DNA from: Seohaeicola_A nanhaiensis
GTDB taxonomy: Bacteria > Pseudomonadota > Alphaproteobacteria > Rhodobacterales > Rhodobacteraceae
Length of the DNA: 64,000 nucleotides
Direction: 5' to 3'
Assembly (NCBI RefSeq): GCF_042654245.1
Contig: NZ_JBHSGI010000005.1
Location: 248,001 to 312,000 of the forward strand
A program made the position numbers and the translations under genes. The first letter of the stretch is position 1, and each line of letters opens with the position of its first letter. Positions 56,981 through 64,000 of this stretch are shown here, one piece after another. Below the pieces are notes generated by a model. The model made no database searches. It had not been told where the DNA came from and saw nothing but the letters and a program-made list of their open reading frames with translations.

Positions 56981-59900
56981 TCAAAGCTCTTCGACCATGT
57001 CGACGCCGTCCAGGCTCTTGAGCGCGCCCTTGATCGCCGGGTTGATGGCGAAATCCTGGCCCAGCTCGATCTCGACCTCGCCCGGCAGGCCGGGGTCGGT
57101 GAGGCACAGCTGCACCGGTCCCCGGCTTGCATTGCGCGCGGCGGCCTGGGCGTCGGCAAGGATGCGGGCAATCGTCTCCACCGCACCGGCCGCGCCGACA
57201 AAAACGCGCAAACCGGCGCTGCCGGCATCGGCGACCGCGTTGTCGATCGGTCCGATGGCGCGGGCCAGCAGTTTCAGCTGGTCGGCCTCCATCGTTGCCT
57301 CGACCGTCACCACGACCTTGGCCCCGGTTTCGAGATACTGCCGCGACGCCTCCAGCGTTTCAGAAAAGACGGTGACCTCGTAGGCCCCGCTGACATCGCT
57401 CATCTGCACAAAGGCAAAGCGGTTCCCCCGCGCCGACTTGCGCTCCTGCCGCCCGGCCACGACGCCGGCCAGCTTGGCCACCTGCGGCCCCCGCGCCGCC
57501 CGGTCGCGCAGATCGTCCAGCGTCAGAACGCCCTTGCGGCGCAGCGGCGCCATGTAGTCGTCCAGCGGGTGGCCCGACAGATAAAAGCCGATCGCCTTGA
57601 ACTCTTCGGCCAGCCGTTCCGCAGGCAGCCAATCCGACACACCGGCCAGCCGCGGTTCGGGCAGATCGTCGCCCGCCTCGCCGAACAGCGACACCTGGGC
57701 CGAGGCCTTCTGGTCATGGATCGCGGCCGAATAGGCGACCAGCGCATCCAGGCTGTCGAACACCCGCCGCCGGTTGGAATCCAGCTGGTCGAAGGCGCCG
57801 GCGCGGGCCAGCATCTCCATCGGCCGCTTGCCCACCCGCTTGAGATCGGCTCGCCGCGCCAGATCGTAGAGCGTGACAAAGGGCTTGTCCGTGCCATCCG
57901 CCTTGCGCGCCTCGGTGATGATCTTCATCGCCTCGACACCGACGTTTTTCAGCGCGCCCAGCGCATAGACCAACGCGCCCTTCTCGACAGTGAACTTCGC
58001 CTCGGACCGGTTGACGCAGGGTGGGATCACCTCGATTGCCAGCGCCTTGCGCACCTCTTCGCAATAGATCGCCAGCTTGTCGGTCAGATGGATATCGCAG
58101 TTCATAACGCCGGCCATGAACTCGACCGGGTGGTTCGCCTTCAGCCAGGCGGTCTGATAGCTGACAACCGCATAGGCGGCAGCGTGCGACTTGTTGAAGC
58201 CGTAGTTGGCGAATTTCTCGAGAAGGTCAAAGACTTCGCTGGCCTTCTTCTTGTCGACGCCCTTTTCCAGCGAACCCTTCTCGAACTTCGGGCGCTCCTT
58301 GGCCATCTCGGCCGCGATCTTCTTGCCCATCGCGCGGCGCAGCAGGTCAGCGCCGCCGAGGCTATAGCCCGCCATCTCCTGCGCGATCTGCATCACCTGT
58401 TCCTGATAGACGATGATGCCCTGGGTCTCTTCCAGGATGTGGTCGATCAGCGGATGGATCGACTCGCGCGCTTTCAGCCCGTTCTTCACCTCGCAATAGG
58501 TCGGGATGTTCTCCATCGGTCCCGGCCGGTAAAGCGCCACCAGCGCCACGATATCCTCGATGCAGGTCGGTTTCATCCGCTTGAGGGCATCCATCATGCC
58601 CGAGCTTTCCACCTGGAACACCGCAACCGTCTTGGCCGAGGCGTAGAGCTTGTACGAGGCCTCGTCATCCAGCGGGATCGCGTTGATGTCATCCTCGGTT
58701 CCGGGCGCCGGCACATAGAGCTCGGTTCCGTCCGCCGCAACGTGCAGATGCCGCCCCGAGGCGCGGATCAGCTCGACCGCGTTCTGGATCACTGTCAGCG
58801 TCTTGAGGCCGAGAAAGTCGAACTTCACCAGCCCCGCCTGTTCGACCCACTTCATGTTGAACTGCGTCGCCGGCATGTCCGACCGCGGATCCTGATAGAG
58901 CGGCACCAGCGCGTCCAGCGGCCGGTCGCCGATCACCACCCCCGCCGCGTGGGTCGACGCGTTGCGCAGCAGCCCCTCGACCTGCTGGCCGTAGTCCAGC
59001 AGCCGGGCCACCACCTCTTCGGACTTGGCGGCCTCGCGCAGGCGCGGCTCGTCCGCCAGCGCCTTTTCGATGCTGACGGGTTTGACCCCCTCGACCGGGA
59101 TCATCTTCGACAGCCGGTCCACCTGCCCATAGGGCAATTGCAGCACCCGCCCCACGTCGCGCACCGCCGCCTTGGACAGAAGCGCACCGAAGGTGATGAT
59201 CTGCCCCACCTTGTCGCGGCCGTATTTTTCCTGAACGTAGCGGATCACCTCCTCGCGGCGATCCATGCAGAAGTCGATGTCGAAGTCGGGCATCGACACC
59301 CGCTCGGGGTTCAGGAAGCGTTCGAACAGCAGGGAATAGCGCAGCGGATCGAGGTCGGTGATCGTCAGCGCATAGGCCACCAGCGACCCCGCGCCCGACC
59401 CACGCCCCGGACCGACAGGGATGCCCTGCGCCTTGGCCCATTTGATGAAGTCGGCCACGATCAGGAAATAGCCGGGAAATCCCATCTGCTCGATGATGCC
59501 CAGCTCGAATTCCAGCCGTTTCTCGTAGTCTTCCACCGACGCCGAATGCGGAATGACCGCCAGCCGCGCCTTCAGCCCTTCGATGGCCTGCCGCCGCAGT
59601 TCCTCGACCTCGTCATCGGCGAACTTTGGCAGGATTGGCGCGCGTTTCTTCGCCATGAAGGCGCAGCGCCGGGCGATTTCCACGGTATTCTCGATGGCTT
59701 CCGGCAGGTCGGCGAACAGAACCGCCATTTCCTGCCCGCTCTTGAAATAATGCTGTGGCGTCAGGCGGCGGCGCGGATCCTGCTGATCGACATAGGCCCC
59801 CTCCGAGATGCAGATCAGCGCATCATGCGCTTCGTACATCTTGGCATCGGGGAAATAGACATCGTTCGTCGCCACCAGCGGAATGTCCATCGCATAGGCG

Positions 59901-60496
59901 ATCTCGACATGGCCGCGTTCGGTCAGGCGCTCGGCCTCGGTGGGGCGCCCGTCCTCGCCCGGGTGGCGCTGCAGTTCCATGTAAAGCCGGTCGCCAAAGG
60001 CCGCGTGCAGCCGCGTCACCAGCGCCTCGGCCGCCGGGCGCTGCCCGGCCTGCAACAGCATCCCCACCGGCCCCTCGGGCCCGCCGGTCAGGCAGATCAG
60101 ATCGGTGGACCAGGTCTCAAGCTCTTCCAGCGTCACCTGCGGCAACTGCCCCGCCTTGCCGAGGTACAGGCAGGAGTTCAGCTTCATCAGGTTCTCGTAG
60201 CCCCGCTCGCTCTGCGCCAGCAGCACCAGCGGCGCGGGATCCTTCGCGCGCTCGCCCGGCTGGACCTGCAGAAACGCCAGATCGACCTGGCAGCCGATGA
60301 TCGGCTGGATCCCCGCGCCGCTCGCATAGACCGAGAATTCCAGCGCCGCGAACATGTTGTTGGTGTCGGTCACGGCCACCGCCGGCATCCCCGCCGAACG
60401 GCAGAGCTTGGGCAGGTTCTTCAGCCGAACGGCCCCTTCGAGCAGGGAGTATTCCGTATGGACGCGGAGGTGGATGAATCGGGGGGACTGGCTCAT
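56981..60496 (-). CDS. dnaE: DNA polymerase III alpha subunit
   Basis: Replicative polymerase catalytic subunit, 1171 residues. PHP domain at the N-terminus (HLRVHTEYSLLEGA), polymerase core with GPGRGSGAGSLVAYAL and the catalytic Asp motif MPDFDIDFCMDRREEVI, the fingers/beta-binding regions (GFNKSHAAAYAVVSYQTAWL), then helix-hairpin-helix and OB domains (LAGVVAGRQERKSARG). Standard length for DnaE1. Convergent with glmS; a 350-base intergenic region lies upstream. Confidence 0.98.
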   Translation of the reverse strand: MSQSPRFIHLRVHTEYSLLEGAVRLKNLPKLCRSAGMPAVAVTDTNNMFAALEFSVYASGAGIQPIIGCQVDLAFLQVQPGERAKDPAPLVLLAQSERGYENLMKLNSCLYLGKAGQLPQVTLEELETWSTDLICLTGGPEGPVGMLLQAGQRPAAEALVTRLHAAFGDRLYMELQRHPGEDGRPTEAERLTERGHVEIAYAMDIPLVATNDVYFPDAKMYEAHDALICISEGAYVDQQDPRRRLTPQHYFKSGQEMAVLFADLPEAIENTVEIARRCAFMAKKRAPILPKFADDEVEELRRQAIEGLKARLAVIPHSASVEDYEKRLEFELGIIEQMGFPGYFLIVADFIKWAKAQGIPVGPGRGSGAGSLVAYALTITDLDPLRYSLLFERFLNPERVSMPDFDIDFCMDRREEVIRYVQEKYGRDKVGQIITFGALLSKAAVRDVGRVLQLPYGQVDRLSKMIPVEGVKPVSIEKALADEPRLREAAKSEEVVARLLDYGQQVEGLLRNASTHAAGVVIGDRPLDALVPLYQDPRSDMPATQFNMKWVEQAGLVKFDFLGLKTLTVIQNAVELIRASGRHLHVAADGTELYVPAPGTEDDINAIPLDDEASYKLYASAKTVAVFQVESSGMMDALKRMKPTCIEDIVALVALYRPGPMENIPTYCEVKNGLKARESIHPLIDHILEETQGIIVYQEQVMQIAQEMAGYSLGGADLLRRAMGKKIAAEMAKERPKFEKGSLEKGVDKKKASEVFDLLEKFANYGFNKSHAAAYAVVSYQTAWLKANHPVEFMAGVMNCDIHLTDKLAIYCEEVRKALAIEVIPPCVNRSEAKFTVEKGALVYALGALKNVGVEAMKIITEARKADGTDKPFVTLYDLARRADLKRVGKRPMEMLARAGAFDQLDSNRRRVFDSLDALVAYSAAIHDQKASAQVSLFGEAGDDLPEPRLAGVSDWLPAERLAEEFKAIGFYLSGHPLDDYMAPLRRKGVLTLDDLRDRAARGPQVAKLAGVVAGRQERKSARGNRFAFVQMSDVSGAYEVTVFSETLEASRQYLETGAKVVVTVEATMEADQLKLLARAIGPIDNAVADAGSAGLRVFVGAAGAVETIARILADAQAAARNASRGPVQLCLTDPGLPGEVEIELGQDFAINPAIKGALKSLDGVDMVEEL

Positions 60497-60845
60497 GCCG
60501 CGACCCTATCCAGCCGCGCGGAGGCGGGCAATGTCCGAAAGCCTGCCGCGCCCGGACGCGCCAACACGGCAGATGAGGACAGGCGATCTTTCGGTATTCC
60601 GCGAAGCAGCTTCTCCGGCGGCAGCCGAATGGCGACAACCAATTGCATGACTCGCTTGCTTATTTTCAGGTCGGCATGCACTTTCGCCGGGATTGATGCA
60701 ACGGCGGCAGTCAGCTTTCTCTTGCCAGAGACAGGCCCGGCTTTCTAACCTTGTCTCAACAATATTTGGCCGGCGCCCCTCTACGTCGCATCGAAGGGCA
60801 CCAATGACGGCCGCAACAGGGGTATGGCGACGGGTTAACTGGGAC
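60497..60845. other. Intergenic region between dnaE and xdhA
   Basis: About 350 bases between two divergent genes with no convincing ORF. The right part is AT-richer (around 60765, CAACAATATTTGG). A weak plus-strand promoter-like pair TTGCCA / TCTAAC (about 60723-60750) could serve xdhA; nothing stands out for dnaE. No tRNA, repeat or strong hairpin seen. Confidence 0.5.
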
Positions 60846-62210
60846 ATGAACATCACCTTTCTTCTGAACGGAGAGAGCGTGGAGTTGAAAGGCGTGTCGC
60901 CGACCGACACGCTGCTCGACTGGTTGCGCGAGACGCGGGGGCTGACCGGAACCAAGGAAGGCTGCAACGAAGGCGATTGCGGCGCCTGCACCGTCATGGT
61001 CACCGACAGCGAAGGCCCCCGTGCCCTGAACGCCTGCATCCTGCTGTTGCCGCAACTGCAGGGCCGTGCCGTGCGCACGGTGGAAGGGCTGAAAGGCCCC
61101 GACGGCGCGCTGCACCCGGTGCAGCAGGCGATGATCGACCATCACGGCAGCCAGTGCGGCTTCTGTACGCCGGGCTTCGTGATGTCGATGGCCACGGCCC
61201 ATGCCAAAGGCGCCACGGATCACGATGACCAGCTGGCCGGCAATCTCTGCCGCTGCACCGGCTACGCCCCGATCATCCGCGCGGCCCGCGCCGCCGAAGG
61301 CGCCGCCCGCCCGGACTGGCTGAAGAGCGACCGGGCCTTCGGCGCGACGGCGCAGGCCACAGATGCGCCCCGCAGCTCTGACGACCTCGCCGCGCTTTAC
61401 GAGGCCAACCCCTCGGCCGTGCTGGTCGCCGGGGCCACCGATGTCGGCCTTTGGGTCACCAAGGCCCTGCGCGCGCTGCCCCAGGTGATCTTCCTCGGCC
61501 AGTGCGACGACCTGAAGACGGTCGATATGAACGGCCAGACCATCCGCTTTGGCGCCATGGTCGACATGAACCGCGTGCGCGAGGTTGTCGCGCCGCTGCA
61601 CCCCTCCTACGCCGAGATGATCCGCCGCTATGGCTCGGTGCAGGTGCGCAATGCGGCCACCATCGGCGGCAATATCGCCAATGGCTCGCCGATCGGGGAC
61701 AACCCGCCCGCGCTGATCGCGCTGGGCGCGACGCTGCATCTGCGCAAGGGCAACACGCGCCGCGACCTGCCGCTCGAGTCCTTCTTCCTGGACTATGGCA
61801 AGCAGGACCGCGCGCCGGGCGAATTCGTCGAGGCCGTCAGCTTTCCGCGACAGCCGGACAACCTGAAATGCTACAAGCTGTCCAAGCGGTTCGATCAGGA
61901 CATCTCGGCCGTCTGCGGCGCGTTCAACATCACGGTCGAAGACGGCAAGGTCATGTCAGCCCGCATCGCCTTTGGCGGCATGGCCGGCATCCCGAAACGC
62001 GCAGCTAGGGTAGAGGCGGCGCTCACCGGCCAGCCCTGGACCGTCAAGACGATAGAGACGGCGCAGGCCTTCTTCGCCGAAGACTTCGCACCGATGAGCG
62101 ACATGCGCGCCTCGGCCGCGTACCGCCTGAATAGCGCCGCCGCCATGCTGGCGCGCTATCATGCCGAAACCAGCGGCGAACCGGCCTCCGTGCTGGAGGT
62201 GCAGCCATGA
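60846..62210 (+). CDS. xdhA: Xanthine dehydrogenase, Fe-S/FAD (small) subunit
   Basis: A 454-residue subunit of the molybdenum enzyme that oxidises hypoxanthine and xanthine to urate. Two 2Fe-2S motifs: plant-type KEGCNEGDCGACTVM and CGFCTPGFVMS plus LAGNLCRCTGYAPI; then the FAD domain with VRNAATIGGNIANGSPIGD. The ATG at 60846 starts just before the family N-terminus (MNITFLLNG); the frame is open upstream but has no Fe-S homology. No clear Shine-Dalgarno. Its stop overlaps xdhB (ATGA). Confidence 0.96.
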   Translation: MNITFLLNGESVELKGVSPTDTLLDWLRETRGLTGTKEGCNEGDCGACTVMVTDSEGPRALNACILLLPQLQGRAVRTVEGLKGPDGALHPVQQAMIDHHGSQCGFCTPGFVMSMATAHAKGATDHDDQLAGNLCRCTGYAPIIRAARAAEGAARPDWLKSDRAFGATAQATDAPRSSDDLAALYEANPSAVLVAGATDVGLWVTKALRALPQVIFLGQCDDLKTVDMNGQTIRFGAMVDMNRVREVVAPLHPSYAEMIRRYGSVQVRNAATIGGNIANGSPIGDNPPALIALGATLHLRKGNTRRDLPLESFFLDYGKQDRAPGEFVEAVSFPRQPDNLKCYKLSKRFDQDISAVCGAFNITVEDGKVMSARIAFGGMAGIPKRAARVEAALTGQPWTVKTIETAQAFFAEDFAPMSDMRASAAYRLNSAAAMLARYHAETSGEPASVLEVQP

Positions 62211-64000
62211 GCGTCGCCAGTTCCCTGCCCCATGACGCCGCGCAGCTGCATGTCTCGGGCGCCGCGCGCTATATTGACGACATCCCGGTGCCGCAGGGCT
62301 GCCTGCACCTGGCCTTCGGCCTGTCGACCATCGCGCGCGGCAAAATCACCACGATGGACCTGTCCGCCGTCCGCTCCGCCCCGGGCGTCGTCGCGGTGCT
62401 GACCGCCGACGATCTGCCCTTCGCCAACGACGTTTCGCCCTCGGCCCATGACGAACCGCTGCTGGCGCAGGGAACGGTCCACTACCTTGGCCAGCCCCTC
62501 TTCGCCGTGGTCGCTACCAACCACCTCGCCGCGCGCAAGGCGGCGCGGCTGGGCGAGATCACCTATGCCGAGGAAACCCCGCTGCTGACGGTCGAGGACG
62601 CGCTGGCCGCCAACAGCCGTTTCGAGGACGGCCCGCGCATATACACCAAGGGCGACGCCGCCGCCGCCATCGCGGGCGCGGCGCATGTCATCGAAGGGCG
62701 GCTGGAGCTTGGCGGGCAGGAGCATTTCTATCTCGAAGGCCAGGCAGCCCTCGCCCTGCCGCAGGAAGGCGCCGACATGGTGGTGCATTCCTCGACCCAG
62801 CATCCGACCGAGATCCAGCACAAGGTGGCCGAGGCACTGGGCGTCCCGATGCACGCTGTGCGCGTCGAAACCCGCCGCATGGGCGGCGGTTTCGGCGGCA
62901 AGGAAAGCCAGGGCAACGCACTGGCCGTCGCCTGCGCCGTGGCCGCGCGGCTGACCGGCAAACCTTGCAAGATGCGCTATGACCGCGACGACGACATGGT
63001 CATCACCGGCAAGCGCCACGACTTCCGCATCGACTATCGCGCCGGTTTCGACGACGAGGGCCGGATCGCCGGTGTCGAATTCGTGCATTACACGCGCTGT
63101 GGCTGGGCGATGGATCTGTCCCTGCCCGTCGCCGACCGGGCGATGCTGCACGCCGACAACGCCTATCTCCTGCCCGCCTGTCGCATCGAGAGCCACAGGC
63201 TCAAAACCAACACCCAGTCGGCCACCGCCTTCCGCGGGTTCGGCGGCCCGCAGGGGATGGTCGGGATCGAACGGGTGATGGATCATATCGCCCATGTCCT
63301 GAACCTCGATGGGACCGAGGTGCGCAGGCGGAACTTCTATGCCGAGGCTACGGCCTCGGGCGATCATGTGGATCAAGCCGACACGGCGGTCGAAGAGACA
63401 ATCCGCCATCCGTCCTCACACGAAGACCTCGCCAGCCGCGGTGCGGTCGGCGACACCGCCCCCGCCGCCGTGCCCGCCGCGCCGCGCGGCGCACAGACCA
63501 CGCCCTATGGCATGGAAGTCAGCGACTTCATCCTGCATGGGCTGACCGAGCGCCTGCTGGACAGCAGCGACTACGCGGCCCGGCGCAAGGCTGTCGCCGA
63601 ATGGAACGCCACCCATCGTCTCATCAAGAAGGGCATCGCCTTTTCTCCGGTCAAGTTCGGCATTTCCTTCACGCTGACCCACCTGAACCAGGCCGGCGCG
63701 CTGGTGCATGTCTATCAGGACGGCTCGGTCCACCTGAATCACGGCGGCACGGAGATGGGCCAGGGATTGTTCCTGAAGGTCGCCCAGGTGGCTGCCGCCC
63801 GGTTCGGCATACCGCTCGACATGGTGAAGATCACCGCCACGGACACCGGCAAGGTGCCCAACACCTCGGCCACCGCCGCCTCGTCGGGCAGCGACCTGAA
63901 CGGCATGGCGGTCAAGGCCGCCTGCGACACCATCCGCGACCGCATGGCCGCCCACCTCGCGCAGGAACACCAATGCGCGCCCGAAGATGTGCGGTTCGAG
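62207..64000 (+). CDS. xdhB: Xanthine dehydrogenase, molybdenum (large) subunit, 3' end cut off
   Basis: About 598 residues are visible of an expected 770-820. Molybdopterin regions present: ETRRMGGGFGGKESQGN, SATAFRGFGGPQGM and LNHGGTEMGQGLFLKVAQ. The ATG overlaps the xdhA stop. Between NFYAEA and TTPYGMEVSDF about 45 extra residues, low in complexity (ending DTAPAAVPAAPRGAQ), interrupt a place where relatives have only a few. The frame stays open throughout, so it is an insertion, not a frameshift. The C-terminal quarter is beyond the window; xdhC is expected next. Confidence 0.94.
   Translation, partial: MSVASSLPHDAAQLHVSGAARYIDDIPVPQGCLHLAFGLSTIARGKITTMDLSAVRSAPGVVAVLTADDLPFANDVSPSAHDEPLLAQGTVHYLGQPLFAVVATNHLAARKAARLGEITYAEETPLLTVEDALAANSRFEDGPRIYTKGDAAAAIAGAAHVIEGRLELGGQEHFYLEGQAALALPQEGADMVVHSSTQHPTEIQHKVAEALGVPMHAVRVETRRMGGGFGGKESQGNALAVACAVAARLTGKPCKMRYDRDDDMVITGKRHDFRIDYRAGFDDEGRIAGVEFVHYTRCGWAMDLSLPVADRAMLHADNAYLLPACRIESHRLKTNTQSATAFRGFGGPQGMVGIERVMDHIAHVLNLDGTEVRRRNFYAEATASGDHVDQADTAVEETIRHPSSHEDLASRGAVGDTAPAAVPAAPRGAQTTPYGMEVSDFILHGLTERLLDSSDYAARRKAVAEWNATHRLIKKGIAFSPVKFGISFTLTHLNQAGALVHVYQDGSVHLNHGGTEMGQGLFLKVAQVAAARFGIPLDMVKITATDTGKVPNTSATAASSGSDLNGMAVKAACDTIRDRMAAHLAQEHQCAPEDVRFE

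Noticed and set aside
57569..60748. Open frame of over 1000 codons on the plus strand opposite dnaE
   Set aside because: Mirror of the dnaE reading frame; composition Arg/His/Gln/Leu-rich and no recognisable domain.
62685..62954. Short plus-strand ORF inside the last gene
   Set aside because: The true frame is xdhB, open from 62207 to the window end; this one is out of frame with no homology.
1..64000. CRISPR array, tRNA or rRNA genes, insertion sequences or prophage
   Set aside because: No regularly spaced repeats, no cloverleaf-like or rRNA sequence in the gaps, no transposase, integrase or phage genes were found on reading both strands.

Overview
The window is a contiguous, gene-dense stretch of a high-GC alphaproteobacterial chromosome, most likely a member of the Rhodobacterales (Roseobacter/Paracoccus relatives). 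I base this on the gene families, on a complex I (nuo) operon interrupted by many small extra genes as known from Rhodobacter, on the DUF5333/DUF5337-type proteins inside it, on a Hint-domain protein typical of this order, and on heavy use of ATGA/GTGA/TTGA stop-start overlaps. I see no rRNA, tRNA, CRISPR array, insertion sequence or prophage. The first gene (purF) is cut at the left edge and the last (xdhB) at the right edge.

Layout. 1-5.4 kb: purF end, a small unknown protein, an SDR, then surE, pcm and an NlpD-like LysM/M23 lipoprotein. 5.5-8 kb (minus): tatA-tatB-tatC and a DUF815-type ATPase. 8-13.8 kb: a YafY/WYL regulator, an orphan FbpC-like ABC ATPase, an AlkC-type DNA glycosylase, an atypical SDR, a Hint protein, an NTF2-like protein and an orphan BrnA-like protein. 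14-19 kb (plus): prfC, an unknown gene, a glycosyltransferase and a DEAD-box helicase. 19-42.6 kb (minus): one very long operon read nuoA to nuoN and on into birA, coaX and rnj. 42.8-50.7 kb (minus): a leucine/isovalerate catabolism (liu) operon, ivd-lprI-like-mccB-mccA-hmgL-liuC, with a plus-strand ompW gene lying between lprI-like and mccB. 50.8-56.9 kb: a PPOX-family protein, a CreA-like protein, a DegT aminotransferase, a phosphoglycolate phosphatase, then glmU-glmS. 57-60.5 kb (minus): dnaE. 60.8-64 kb (plus): xdhA-xdhB.

The region I find most interesting is the nuo operon. All 14 nuo genes are present, and 13 further ORFs sit between them, many translationally coupled to a nuo gene. Eight of the 13 are predicted to be exported (signal peptide, lipobox or membrane anchor), and all eight carry an even number of cysteines in the exported part (two in seven cases, four in one). 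One is a collagen-like Gly-X-Y protein. Another is a membrane protein whose C-terminal helix-hairpin-helix domain is nearly the same as a C-terminal extension on NuoE. This looks like an organised set of periplasmic and membrane accessory factors for complex I.

Regulatory sequence readable by eye includes near-consensus TTGACC-17-TAGACA and TTGACC-17-TATTAT promoters for nuo and ivd, an operator-like palindrome over the ivd start point, a TGACA/TGTCA operator before the YafY gene, a hairpin just before the DEAD-box helicase start codon, a hairpin that hides the Shine-Dalgarno of the DUF5333 gene, and several strong hairpins between convergent genes. All functional claims are from sequence reading and family knowledge; nothing was searched or computed.
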